DNA of 64,000 nt from Pseudopedobacter alpinus. GTDB taxonomy: Bacteria; Bacteroidota; Bacteroidia; Sphingobacteriales; Sphingobacteriaceae. Shown here piece after piece: positions 7,430 to 14,611 of the stretch (the stretch's first letter is position 1; every line of letters begins with the position of its first letter). Location of the stretch: positions 598,763-662,762 of the forward strand of contig NZ_JBHULV010000008.1 of assembly GCF_042684645.1 (NCBI RefSeq). The letters run 5' to 3'. The translations under genes were made by a program, and so were the position numbers. Under the pieces are notes generated by a model, which was given only the letters and a program-made list of their open reading frames with translations, was not told the origin of the DNA and did no database searches.

Positions 7430-7905
7430 TTTGGTTCCTTTTTCAGCTAATGGAAAAGAACTAGCCCTTCCGCCGGCAATGAGGCGGGAAGATTTTAATA
7501 TCAAAGTACAATTACAATTTATTAATAGGTTCTCACGAATGAGGACTTGTTTTCTTTGTTCTTTCATAAGGGAAAGAACCAAACCACTTTTTTGTCGCAC
7601 AGGGGCTTTTTCACGGCCCCGTCGCACATCAAAAAAGAAGGAGCGCTTATTTTACTCGTTTTTCTGTTAGCAAAGGGTGTGCAAAGCCAGCGTAAAACCG
7701 CTTCGTTATAGGCTTGGCATTGCTTTTGAGCTATTGTGCTGATTCTTTATTGATTTTGCTAGCACTCCTCACGCTCCTTGTGTTATGGGAATCAAGTTCG
7801 AAGTATCGTAATGGTACAATTCCCTTCACCGTATCATATCGACGAGGTAGGAGGATTTATCTCTTTGTTAATAGTATTACATTATTTTCTGGCATTACAA
7901 ATTAA
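7430..7905. repeat. Long repeat B, copy 2, right part
   Basis: Continuation of repeat B copy 2 after the insertion sequence. It has tttggttcc, agctaatggaaaagaactag, cttccgccggcaatgaggcg, taggttctcacgaatgagga and cataagggaaagaacc in the same order as copy 1. The more distal part (about 7740-7870, with cacgctccttgtgttatggg) has a looser counterpart at about 4630-4710. Open frames seen here on both strands are low-complexity reads through the repeat and are not genes. Confidence 0.7.
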
Positions 7906-7914
7906 GAGCGTGTC

Positions 7915-8200
7915 CTAACAACAATAACCCTTCGTTAACAGAAAATTCCGCCTTGTTTTATGCAGTAATGGTGCGGAAAATATTGCACTGTCTTTGTAGC
8001 ATAAAACGCAGCGGTGGCTTTTTTATCAAGTGTTTATTTTTTTTAAAGGAGTTCAAGTGTTCGCTATCGCTCGGGTTTGGTTCTTTTCAGCTAATGGAAA
8101 AGAACTAGCCATTCCCCCCGGCAATGAGGCGGGAAGATTTTGATTCTAAACATCATTACAAACTGATAAATAGGTTCTCTCGAATAAGGACCTTGCGCTA
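7915..8200. repeat. Long repeat B, copy 3 (shorter)
   Basis: Third copy. It begins with acaataacccttcgttaacag, has the CCGCcttgTTTTATGC / GCATAAAAcgcaGCGG inverted pair, and runs through tcaagtgttcgctatcgctc and gcaatgaggcgggaagattt to ataggttctctcgaataagg near 8190, where similarity stops. It supplies the uninterrupted version of the site hit by the insertion sequence in copy 2. Confidence 0.78.
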
Positions 8201-8323
8201 ATATTCAGATTACCACAAAAAAATGATTACGGTTTCCCGTAAAATAACTCCATCTCTTTTAAATTAGGAGCTAATATTAAAATATTGAATCACTGATAAA
8301 AACAATATAAATTAACAGCTAAA

Positions 8324-8331
8324 TATATTTG
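8324..8331 (+). promoter_or_regulatory. Candidate -7 promoter element for the RDD gene
   Basis: TATATTTG matches the Bacteroidota -7 consensus TAnnTTTG and lies 45 bases before the gene start at 8377. No TTTG is seen at the proper -33 distance, so support is partial. Confidence 0.4.
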
Positions 8332-8376
8332 CTTTAATATTAATAAAAATTTACTTTTAGTTTTTAACCTCAACCT

Positions 8377-8802
8377 TTGGAAAACTTATTAAAACTTGAA
8401 ATTCAATACACTGTGGAATACCCTGGCGTTGCCAAAAGAGTAAAAGCCTTATTCACCGATATGCTGTTGATTATTTTGTTCATGATGCTATTTACAACCT
8501 TGTTTGCCCAATTTGAAACAGTGGCAGATGAAGCCCGGATTATAGCTATCGTATTTATTTTTTTATTGTACGATCCTTTATTTACCAGTTTTACGGGTGC
8601 TACCATAGGTCAGCGACTTTTTGGTTTAAGAGTGAGGGATGAGCAGCAACCCACAAAAAATATCAATTTCTTTAAAGCGCTTGTTCGATTTTTAATCAAA
8701 GCATTTTTGGGTTGGATTTCTTTATTGACGGTGAAAGGGAATGAGAAAAGGAAGGCGATGCATGATATGGCGGTGGGGAGTGTGGTGGTTGAGGTTGATT
8801 AA
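8377..8802 (+). CDS. RDD-family membrane protein
   Basis: A 141-residue inner-membrane protein with three hydrophobic segments (about residues 27-46, 55-75 and 100-120). The family-defining Arg and Asp residues sit in AKRVKALFTDMLLI (R21, D28) and in the GQRLFGLRVRD region (about residues 77-87); the motif LLYDPLFTSFTGATIGQRLFGL is typical of RDD proteins. The function of the family is not settled; some members act as Na+(Li+)/H+ antiporters. The start is the TTG at 8377, since no in-frame ATG gives a complete first segment. It ends 29 bp before the NdpA-like gene and could be cotranscribed with it. Confidence 0.88.
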   Translation: MENLLKLEIQYTVEYPGVAKRVKALFTDMLLIILFMMLFTTLFAQFETVADEARIIAIVFIFLLYDPLFTSFTGATIGQRLFGLRVRDEQQPTKNINFFKALVRFLIKAFLGWISLLTVKGNEKRKAMHDMAVGSVVVEVD

Positions 8803-8831
8803 TTAAAATAATGAAAATATAATTTATAAAC

Positions 8832-9872
8832 ATGCCTGAACAATTAAAACTTAATACTATAACCGTAAGTAAGGTAATCGTACACAGTATACCTAAACAT
8901 CAAAAAGGAGATCTAACAATAGAACCTAAGTATAGTAAATTAGAAAGTAAACTATCGGATGGACTAAAATTGTTTTTTAGAGATAAAATTATTCAAGCCT
9001 TAGCAAGTGATAAATCATTTAGAATAAGCTTTAATGATAATAGTGATTCTCCAGTTTCTTATTTAATTAAGGAAGTTTTAGGCAATAATGACCTATTTAT
9101 AGATAAATCAAAATCACTTGCAAAACATTTATTTGAAACACAGATTGGCTCTAACGCTGCTGGGATTTTAGTAGTGATTTTAGCAAAAGTGAATACTTAT
9201 ACAACCTGCCTATTACTTAAATTAGAGATGGACAAAGGAATGCAATTGACATTAGATCCTAAAACCGATTCTTATGATATAGCAGAAGTTGAAGATTTAA
9301 TGCTGACTCAAAAAACAAAAATTTATAAAGTAGCCTTGTTGATTAGAAGAGAGGATTTTGATGCTAAATATGATGGTTTAATTATGGACTATCAAATTGA
9401 CATGAAAAGTAAACGTGAAGTTACGACTTGGTTTATTGACAAATTTCTAGGTTGCAATGCTTATGAAGATCCAAAAATAACTACTCAGAAATTTTATAAT
9501 CTTACTAAAACTTATATTGATACTATAGAAGAACCAATTCTCAGAGCTAAATATTTACAAGATTTAAATTCATATGTTCAATGTAATAAATCAACTTTAA
9601 GTCCAAGAGAATTTGCTGATGATTACCTATCAAATAAAGAAGATAAAACTAATTACAAAAGTTTTCTAGAGAGTAAAAACTTTGGATTCTCATCTTTTAT
9701 AAAAGATTTAACGCAAATATCGAGACAAGTACAAAAAATTACAGTTTTATTTGCAAATGATATTTCAATAATTGGAAATAAAGGTACATTCGATGATAAC
9801 GTAAAATTTGAAAAGATGAATGATGGAAAAACGAAAGCCGAAATTATTTCTAAAATAAAAATAATTAAATAG
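8832..9872 (+). CDS. NdpA/YejK-like (NA37) nucleoid-associated protein
   Basis: A 346-residue protein that matches the layout of the 37-kDa nucleoid-associated family (E. coli YejK/NdpA). An N-terminal beta-strand segment reads SKVIVHSIPKH, the middle has VVILAKVNTYTTCLLLKLEMDKG and YKVALLIRREDF, and the most characteristic part is WFIDKFLGCNAYEDPKITTQ followed by RAKYLQDLNSYVQ and SPREFADDYLSNK (about residues 205-280). E. coli YejK binds DNA and contacts type II topoisomerases; what this distant relative does is not known. Its TAG stop shares the G with the GTG start of the RelA/SpoT gene (TAGTG), which points to coupled translation. The gene looks more AT-rich than the nearby nuo genes and lies in a mobile region. 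Confidence 0.78.
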   Translation: MPEQLKLNTITVSKVIVHSIPKHQKGDLTIEPKYSKLESKLSDGLKLFFRDKIIQALASDKSFRISFNDNSDSPVSYLIKEVLGNNDLFIDKSKSLAKHLFETQIGSNAAGILVVILAKVNTYTTCLLLKLEMDKGMQLTLDPKTDSYDIAEVEDLMLTQKTKIYKVALLIRREDFDAKYDGLIMDYQIDMKSKREVTTWFIDKFLGCNAYEDPKITTQKFYNLTKTYIDTIEEPILRAKYLQDLNSYVQCNKSTLSPREFADDYLSNKEDKTNYKSFLESKNFGFSSFIKDLTQISRQVQKITVLFANDISIIGNKGTFDDNVKFEKMNDGKTKAEIISKIKIIK

Positions 9873-10855
9873 TGTCTGTTGATATTAAAAATATAACTGA
9901 TTCTTGGGCAAAAGAGGAACCTTTGTATGAAGAACTTGGAAAAATAATTTTTATTTATATAAAAAAACACATCACTGAACATGAAATATTACCTGAAATC
10001 TTTTATAGAACCAAAGATTTATTAAGTATCATAAAAAAAATAAAAAAGAAGCAGAGAGAAAAAGAATATGATTTTAAGGACTTAAAAGACAAACTAGGAA
10101 TAAGAATCATATGTAATTATAAAGAAGAATTAGATAAAGTTGATTCTTTTTTGAAAAGCAATTTCCGATTGTTAAAAACTGAATACAAACAAGATGTTCT
10201 TAATTTTGACAAACTTGATTATACTTCCAATCATTATGATGCGTCATTAAAATTGGATATCGAGTTTTTCAAAGATAAAGCACATTTAAGTGAATTAGTA
10301 TTTGAGATACAAGTAAGAACTTTAAATCAACATGCTTGGTCTAATACTTCGCATCAATTATCATATAAACAAGAAGCTGATATTCAGCCTTATCTAAAAA
10401 GGCGTGTTTATCGTTTGCTATCATTATATGAGATCGCTGACGATGAATTTTCAGCAGTAAATAAAGTCTTATCGGATAATCCTGATAATATCATTTATTC
10501 ACTTATAAGAAAGTTGGAGGGAAAAATCTACAAATATGCACAGGTGGATTTTGACAGAGTTTCTTCTTTGATTAACATTAAAATCATCATTAATTATCTT
10601 GATATAAAACAGCAAGAAAAATTACTTAACCAAATTGATGAATTTATCAATATTCGGAAAGATAAGATTAATCAGATTTTCGAAGATAATAGAATAAGAT
10701 TTCATCAATTATCATTTATAACACAACCAGAAATTTTTGTGATTTGGTATTGTTTAGAAAACTTTTATTTTGAAATTGTAGATGAATGGGAAAATGATAT
10801 GGATTTATACGAATTAGAAGAATCAGCTAATTTATGGGGTTTATCATTACAGTAG
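9872..10855 (+). CDS. RelA/SpoT-domain protein (putative small alarmone synthetase or related toxin)
   Basis: A 327-residue protein with one RelA/SpoT nucleotidyltransferase domain (about residues 25-190) and a C-terminal helical extension, but no HD hydrolase, TGS or ACT domain. Synthetase motifs are present: YRTKDLLSIIKKIKKK aligns with the R-x-K-x3-S-x3-K nucleotide-binding segment, DKLGIRIIC with D-x-x-G-x-R, YTSNHYDASL with the G-Y-x-S-x-H-Y loop, and FEIQVRTLNQHAW with E-I-Q-[IV]-R-T-x3-H-A-W. These suggest an active pyrophosphokinase making (p)ppGpp or a similar product. Stand-alone proteins of this kind include housekeeping synthetases and toxSAS/CapRel toxins. The GTG start at 9872 overlaps the previous stop by one base. 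Lys/Ile-rich and very AT-rich. Confidence 0.82.
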   Translation: MSVDIKNITDSWAKEEPLYEELGKIIFIYIKKHITEHEILPEIFYRTKDLLSIIKKIKKKQREKEYDFKDLKDKLGIRIICNYKEELDKVDSFLKSNFRLLKTEYKQDVLNFDKLDYTSNHYDASLKLDIEFFKDKAHLSELVFEIQVRTLNQHAWSNTSHQLSYKQEADIQPYLKRRVYRLLSLYEIADDEFSAVNKVLSDNPDNIIYSLIRKLEGKIYKYAQVDFDRVSSLINIKIIINYLDIKQQEKLLNQIDEFINIRKDKINQIFEDNRIRFHQLSFITQPEIFVIWYCLENFYFEIVDEWENDMDLYELEESANLWGLSLQ

Positions 10856-11151
10856 TTGTATTTTGATAGTATCTGAACAATTACTAATATTGAATAAGGT
10901 CAACCTTTCCAGAGAGTTAAGAACAACGTCTCTCTGGATTAAATAATATTTAGGTTTTCCAAACTCCCTAACCATTAAAAGAATAATAACCATAATGATT
11001 ACAAAAATTCCTTTGTAGCGTCTTAACCCTATATAATCCTAAGTACTTTATAAGAAACTCTTCCAAAGAGGAAGCTCATTCAACATGTTTTACAGTATAA
11101 ATGGATTCGGCTTGATACTTGAAGAAACGCTAAAAGGAAAATTAGAATAAT
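10856..11151. other. Intergenic stretch with an inverted repeat and a gene-like remnant
   Basis: Bases 10909-10916 (ccagagag) and 10930-10937 (ctctctgg) form an 8-bp stem with a 13-nt loop, placed where the transcript of the RelA/SpoT gene might end but without a T run. From about 11043 to 11150 one plus-strand frame is open and ends in a TAA at 11148-11150; its peptide (..YKKLFQRGSSFNMFYSINGF..) looks protein-like and may be the tail of a lost gene. Nothing else is evident. Confidence 0.4.
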
Positions 11152-11566
11152 ATGAAAACAACATTACTTCAAAATATATTTAGAGTTTTATTGGGCTTGG
11201 CTATGTTGTTGGCAGGAATTGGCCATTTAACTTTTCAAAGAGGGGAGTTTCAGGCTCAGGTACCTCGATGGTTACCTACATCCTGCTTTTATGGATTTTG
11301 TAGTGATTTCCTCAGGCATTGTTGAAATTACTTTTGGTCTTGCAATGATTTTTTTAGTGAAACATAAAGTGAAAGTCGGAATTGCATTGGCAATTTTTTA
11401 TGTGCTTATTTTTCCGGGTAATATCTCTCAATATACCAATGGCATTGATGGTTTTGGTTTAGATACCGACCTAAAAAGATTAATCAGGTTGTTTTTTCAA
11501 CCAGTGTTAATTATTTGGGCACTTTGGTGTACGGGTGCTTTGAAATATCTTTTGAAAAAGGCGTAA
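11152..11566 (+). pseudogene. DoxX-like membrane protein gene, frameshifted
   Basis: Two overlapping frames together spell one DoxX-family protein of about 137 residues with four membrane segments. The first frame, from ATG 11152, gives an N-terminal segment (RVLLGLAMLLAGIGHLTFQR..FQAQVPRWLP) and then runs out of frame to a TGA at 11323-11325. The second frame takes over at about 11276 (..LHPAFMDFVVISSGIVEI) and continues to 11566, including the conserved VLIFPGNISQYTNGIDGFGLD. One inserted or two missing bases near 11272-11278, between the Pro of PRWLP and the Leu of LHPAF, account for the break. Either the gene is dead, or the sequence has an error here. Confidence 0.8.
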
Positions 11567-11877
11567 ATAAATCTAAATGTATGTTTAAGCGAAGCACCTT
11601 TATTGATTAAAAATTAAAAACCGTTTTCAGACTACCAAACCAAAAACCCATATAAACTCCGCCAACCCAACCTTAAATAAACGGGATTGTAGCGGCACCC
11701 CGGATTGCCCGCCAGTAGGCGGACAAACGTAGTAAAGCGTAAAGCCCGACTGGCAGAAATGATTGGCAATACAGCACCTTTTCAAAAGAAAAAAAATAAA
11801 TATCTATTAAATTAGTAGAGATTCTTTTAACAACCCTAAATTCATTAGATTTGCAGCGCAAAAAACAGCTCTAAATA
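11567..11877. other. Intergenic stretch with short palindromes before nuoH
   Basis: No gene is seen. A compact hairpin CCGCC-agta-GGCGG lies at 11709-11722, within a G/C-richer patch (about 11680-11760) that differs from the AT-rich surroundings. A nearly identical hairpin (CCGCC-aata-GGCGG) occurs at 19920-19933 in the rplC leader. The open minus-strand frame across this patch has no protein-like character. Confidence 0.5.
11846..11853 (+). promoter_or_regulatory. Candidate -7 promoter element for nuoH
   Basis: TAGATTTG fits TAnnTTTG and is 24 bases upstream of the nuoH start codon. There is no clear TTTG at -33. If used, the nuoH-N operon is transcribed independently of any upstream nuo genes. 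Confidence 0.45.
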
Positions 11878-12948
11878 TTGAATTTTTATCTAATATATTT
11901 TTTGGTTGCCTTCACCATATTCGGCTTTATAGCGGTTTTTTCGCTGTTTAGTGTGTATGCAGAAAGGAAAATATCTGCTTTTATACAAGACAGGTTAGGG
12001 CCAATGGAAGTAGGTAAATACGGCTTGCTACAAACCGCTGCCGATATTTTAAAGCTGATCCAGAAAGAATATATTGTACCTGCTTTGGCAGATAAAGTGC
12101 TGTTTACCATAGCGCCAGTCATTATTTTTGTAGCCGTTTATTTGGGTTTTGTAGCCTTACCTTGGGCACCAGGTTTAGTGCCTGCAAGCATGAACTTAGG
12201 CGTATTTTATGTTTTTGCTATCATCTCTATAGAGGCATTAGGCATTTTAATGGCCGGTTGGGGCTCAAACAATAAATACAGTTTGTTGGGTGCGGTACGG
12301 TCTGTAGCGCAAATGGTATCTTACGAAATTCCTATTGGTTTTGTAATGATTTCAGCAGTAATGATGTCGCAAACCTTAGATTTACAATTAATAAATTATA
12401 ACCAGGGTATTTTAGCTACCCAAGAAATAAAACTTTTAGGATTTATTAATGTTAACCACATTGGTGGCTTTTTAGCATGGAATATTTTTCAGGCTCCGCA
12501 TTTAATCATTGCTTATATTATTTATTTCATTGCTTCTTTGGCCGAATGTAACAGAGCACCGTTTGATTTACCAGAAGCAGAATCGGAGTTAATTGGAGGT
12601 TTCCATACAGAATATACTGGCTTGCGTTTTGCTTTTATATTTTTAGCCGAATATGCCATGATGTTTTTAGTAGCAATGCTTGGTGTTACTTTATTTTTAG
12701 GAGGTTGGAATACCCCGTTACCAAACATTGGAGACTTCAAATTAGCGGAATATACCACCGGAATATTTTGGGGGATATTTTGGATAATGGGAAAATGTTT
12801 AATGGTGGTGGCCATACAAATGTGGATTAGGTGGACATTACCTCGTTTACGGGTAGATCAATTGATGACATTATGCTGGAAAGTGCTTACACCGCTTGCT
12901 TTTGCTTGTTTGGTAGCATCTGGTTTATGGAGATTATTACTTTTTTAA
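11878..12948 (+). CDS. nuoH: NADH-quinone oxidoreductase subunit H
   Basis: Subunit H of respiratory complex I (356 residues, eight or so membrane segments), which joins the hydrophilic and membrane arms and forms part of the quinone chamber. The family signatures AERKISAFIQDRLGPMEVG (about residues 28-46) and LAECNRAPFDLPEAESELIGG with GFHTEYTGLRFAFIFLAEY (about 220-260) are complete. Translation starts at a TTG at 11878, just downstream of a -7 element. It is the first gene of a nuoHIJKLMN run; subunits A-G are not in the window. Confidence 0.97.
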   Translation: MNFYLIYFLVAFTIFGFIAVFSLFSVYAERKISAFIQDRLGPMEVGKYGLLQTAADILKLIQKEYIVPALADKVLFTIAPVIIFVAVYLGFVALPWAPGLVPASMNLGVFYVFAIISIEALGILMAGWGSNNKYSLLGAVRSVAQMVSYEIPIGFVMISAVMMSQTLDLQLINYNQGILATQEIKLLGFINVNHIGGFLAWNIFQAPHLIIAYIIYFIASLAECNRAPFDLPEAESELIGGFHTEYTGLRFAFIFLAEYAMMFLVAMLGVTLFLGGWNTPLPNIGDFKLAEYTTGIFWGIFWIMGKCLMVVAIQMWIRWTLPRLRVDQLMTLCWKVLTPLAFACLVASGLWRLLLF

Positions 12949-12949
12949 A

Positions 12950-13528
12950 ATGATAAATACAGCATTAAATGGTTTTTTAACTGCATGTAAAGGCTTGGCT
13001 CTTACCATTAGCCACCTCTTTGCTGCATCTGAAAGTAAAAAAGTAAAAGGAATTAAAGAAAGTGATTATTTTGAACAGCAGAATGGAATTGCTACAGTTC
13101 AGTATCCACATCAAAAATTACCAGTACCAGAAGTTGGGCGTTACCAATTAGAAGTGGTAATTGATGATTGCATTGTTTGCGATTTATGTGCGAAAATTTG
13201 TCCGGTTGATTGTATAGAAATTGAAAGTATTAAAGCAACAGAAGCTATTGGTAAAACTTCTGATGGATCGGTAAAGAGGTTATATGCGCCAAAGTTTGAT
13301 ATTGATATGGCTAAATGTATGTACTGTGGTTTATGTACCACGGTTTGCCCTACAGAATGTATCACCATGACCAATCAATACGATAAAAGTGTAACTCATA
13401 TTTCTGATTTGAATTATAAATTTGCCACCATGACAGACACAGAGGCAGAACAAAAAAGAAAAGAACTGGAAGCACAATTGGCAGAAAGACAAGCCGCAAA
13501 ATTAGCTGCAATGAAAAAAATGGAATAG
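12950..13528 (+). CDS. nuoI: NADH-quinone oxidoreductase subunit I (2x 4Fe-4S)
   Basis: Subunit I carries the two 4Fe-4S clusters (N6a and N6b) that pass electrons to cluster N2 and quinone. Both CxxCxxCxxxCP motifs are intact: CIVCDLCAKICPVDC (about residues 73-87) and CMYCGLCTTVCPTEC (about 124-138). The protein is 192 residues with a charged helical C-terminal tail (EQKRKELEAQLAERQAA) longer than in many homologues. It begins one base after the nuoH stop. The following gap to nuoJ is unusually long for this operon. Confidence 0.97.
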   Translation: MINTALNGFLTACKGLALTISHLFAASESKKVKGIKESDYFEQQNGIATVQYPHQKLPVPEVGRYQLEVVIDDCIVCDLCAKICPVDCIEIESIKATEAIGKTSDGSVKRLYAPKFDIDMAKCMYCGLCTTVCPTECITMTNQYDKSVTHISDLNYKFATMTDTEAEQKRKELEAQLAERQAAKLAAMKKME

Positions 13529-13760
13529 AAGTAAAATGGAAGATCGACTAAGCAGAAGCACCTTCCAAAGTTTACGCTTTATTCGCCCTTGTCCTTTGCG
13601 GAAGAGATGAAGAAGTGAAAAGCACAAACATAAATAGCAAAGGGCGCAGGCGACAGTTTTTGGTTACTTTTTTCTGTAAAAAAGTTGCTGCCATTGCCCG
13701 GCATGAGGGCAGGCAAGGTATGAGCTAAAAGGCCTAAATATTTAAATAAACAATAGAGAA
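13529..13760. other. Repeat-bearing gap inside the nuo operon
   Basis: The 232 bp between nuoI and nuoJ are the only long spacer in a gene run that otherwise overlaps or abuts. They hold a perfect CTTTTTT-ctgt-AAAAAAG hairpin at 13667-13684, a cgcccttgtcctttgc / gcaaagggcg imperfect inverted pair (about 13579 and 13638), and a G/C-richer segment ending ggcaaggtatg that resembles the 3' part of the stem-loop at 3115-3179. No ORF. This looks like an inserted palindromic repeat. Confidence 0.55.
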
Positions 13761-14309
13761 TTGATAGAACAAATCATATTTTATATATTAACATTCATTG
13801 CCATTGGCAGCGCCGCTTATGTGGTGCTTAGCCAGCAATTGGTACGCTCTGTTTTTATGTTTTTTGTCACCCTTTTTGCGGTAGCAGGTTTATACGTTTT
13901 TGCTTTGGCAGATTTTGTTGCCCTTACACAAATAGTAATTTATGTTGGCGGAGTTTTAGTATTGCTGCTGTTTGCATTTTTACTTTCTAGTAAAGACTCT
14001 CTAGACGCTATGGCTAAAATACCTTCGGGATTATTGTCGGCACATAGGTTATCAGGAAGTTTAATTGTATTGTTGTTTTTCGGAATTCTAATTTACGCTT
14101 TTCTTCAAATAGATTTTGAAAATATAGCTTGGATTAAAGAAGCTCAGCTTCAAAAAACTGTAAAAACAGTTAGTGATAACGGAATAAGAAATATAGGAGT
14201 TAATTTAATGAGCAGGTATTTGTTGCCTTTAGAAATGATTTCTATTTTGTTAATGATGGCATTAATTGGTGCTGCACATATTGCCAGAAAGGAGCCTAAA
14301 ACAGAATGA
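13761..14309 (+). CDS. nuoJ: NADH-quinone oxidoreductase subunit J
   Basis: Membrane subunit J of complex I (182 residues, five membrane segments). The conserved third helix, with its pi-bulge, is represented by ALTQIVIYVGGVLVLLLFAFLL (about residues 54-75). A TTG at 13761 is the start; it gives the usual short cytoplasmic N-terminus (MIEQIIFYI). Its stop overlaps the nuoK ATG by four bases (ATGA), so the two are translationally coupled. Confidence 0.95.
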   Translation: MIEQIIFYILTFIAIGSAAYVVLSQQLVRSVFMFFVTLFAVAGLYVFALADFVALTQIVIYVGGVLVLLLFAFLLSSKDSLDAMAKIPSGLLSAHRLSGSLIVLLFFGILIYAFLQIDFENIAWIKEAQLQKTVKTVSDNGIRNIGVNLMSRYLLPLEMISILLMMALIGAAHIARKEPKTE

Positions 14310-14611
14310 TACCTTTAGCACATTTCTTATTTATTGGGGCAACCTTGTTTTCGTTAGGTTTATTTGCAGTAATCACTCGTAAAAATGCCATTCAAATTTT
14401 AATGGGAGTAGAGTTAATGATAAATGCCTCCATTTTAAATATGGTTGCATTTGGCAAATACGATAGAATTGATAACACCGGAGAAATTTTCGCACTTTTC
14501 ATTATTGTTTTAGCTGCGGCCGCTGTTGCAGTGGCTTTGGTTATCATCATGAATTTGTATAAAAGGTCACAAACCATTGACCCAAATCAATCTAACACTT
14601 TAAAAGGATAA
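14306..14611 (+). CDS. nuoK: NADH-quinone oxidoreductase subunit K
   Basis: Small membrane subunit K (101 residues, three helices), homologous to MrpC antiporter subunits and part of the proton path. The two conserved glutamates are visible in GVELMINASILN (about residue 36) and in the GEIFALFIIVLAAAAVAVAL helix (about residue 70). It overlaps nuoJ by four bases and its TAA shares one base with the nuoL ATG. Confidence 0.96.
   Translation: MIPLAHFLFIGATLFSLGLFAVITRKNAIQILMGVELMINASILNMVAFGKYDRIDNTGEIFALFIIVLAAAAVAVALVIIMNLYKRSQTIDPNQSNTLKG

Noticed and set aside
7403..7905. Several ORFs of 63-79 codons on both strands
   Set aside because: All lie in repeat B copy 2; frames are not kept in copies 1 and 3, and the peptides are low in information.
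3751..8200. A retron or a CRISPR-like array in the repeat island
   Set aside because: There is no reverse transcriptase gene, and the repeats are long, few and irregularly spaced, with no unique spacers of equal length.
11673..11861. Minus-strand ORF of 62 codons and a tRNA-like G/C patch
   Set aside because: The ORF overlaps a palindrome-rich patch and the nuoH promoter; no cloverleaf can be drawn from the patch.
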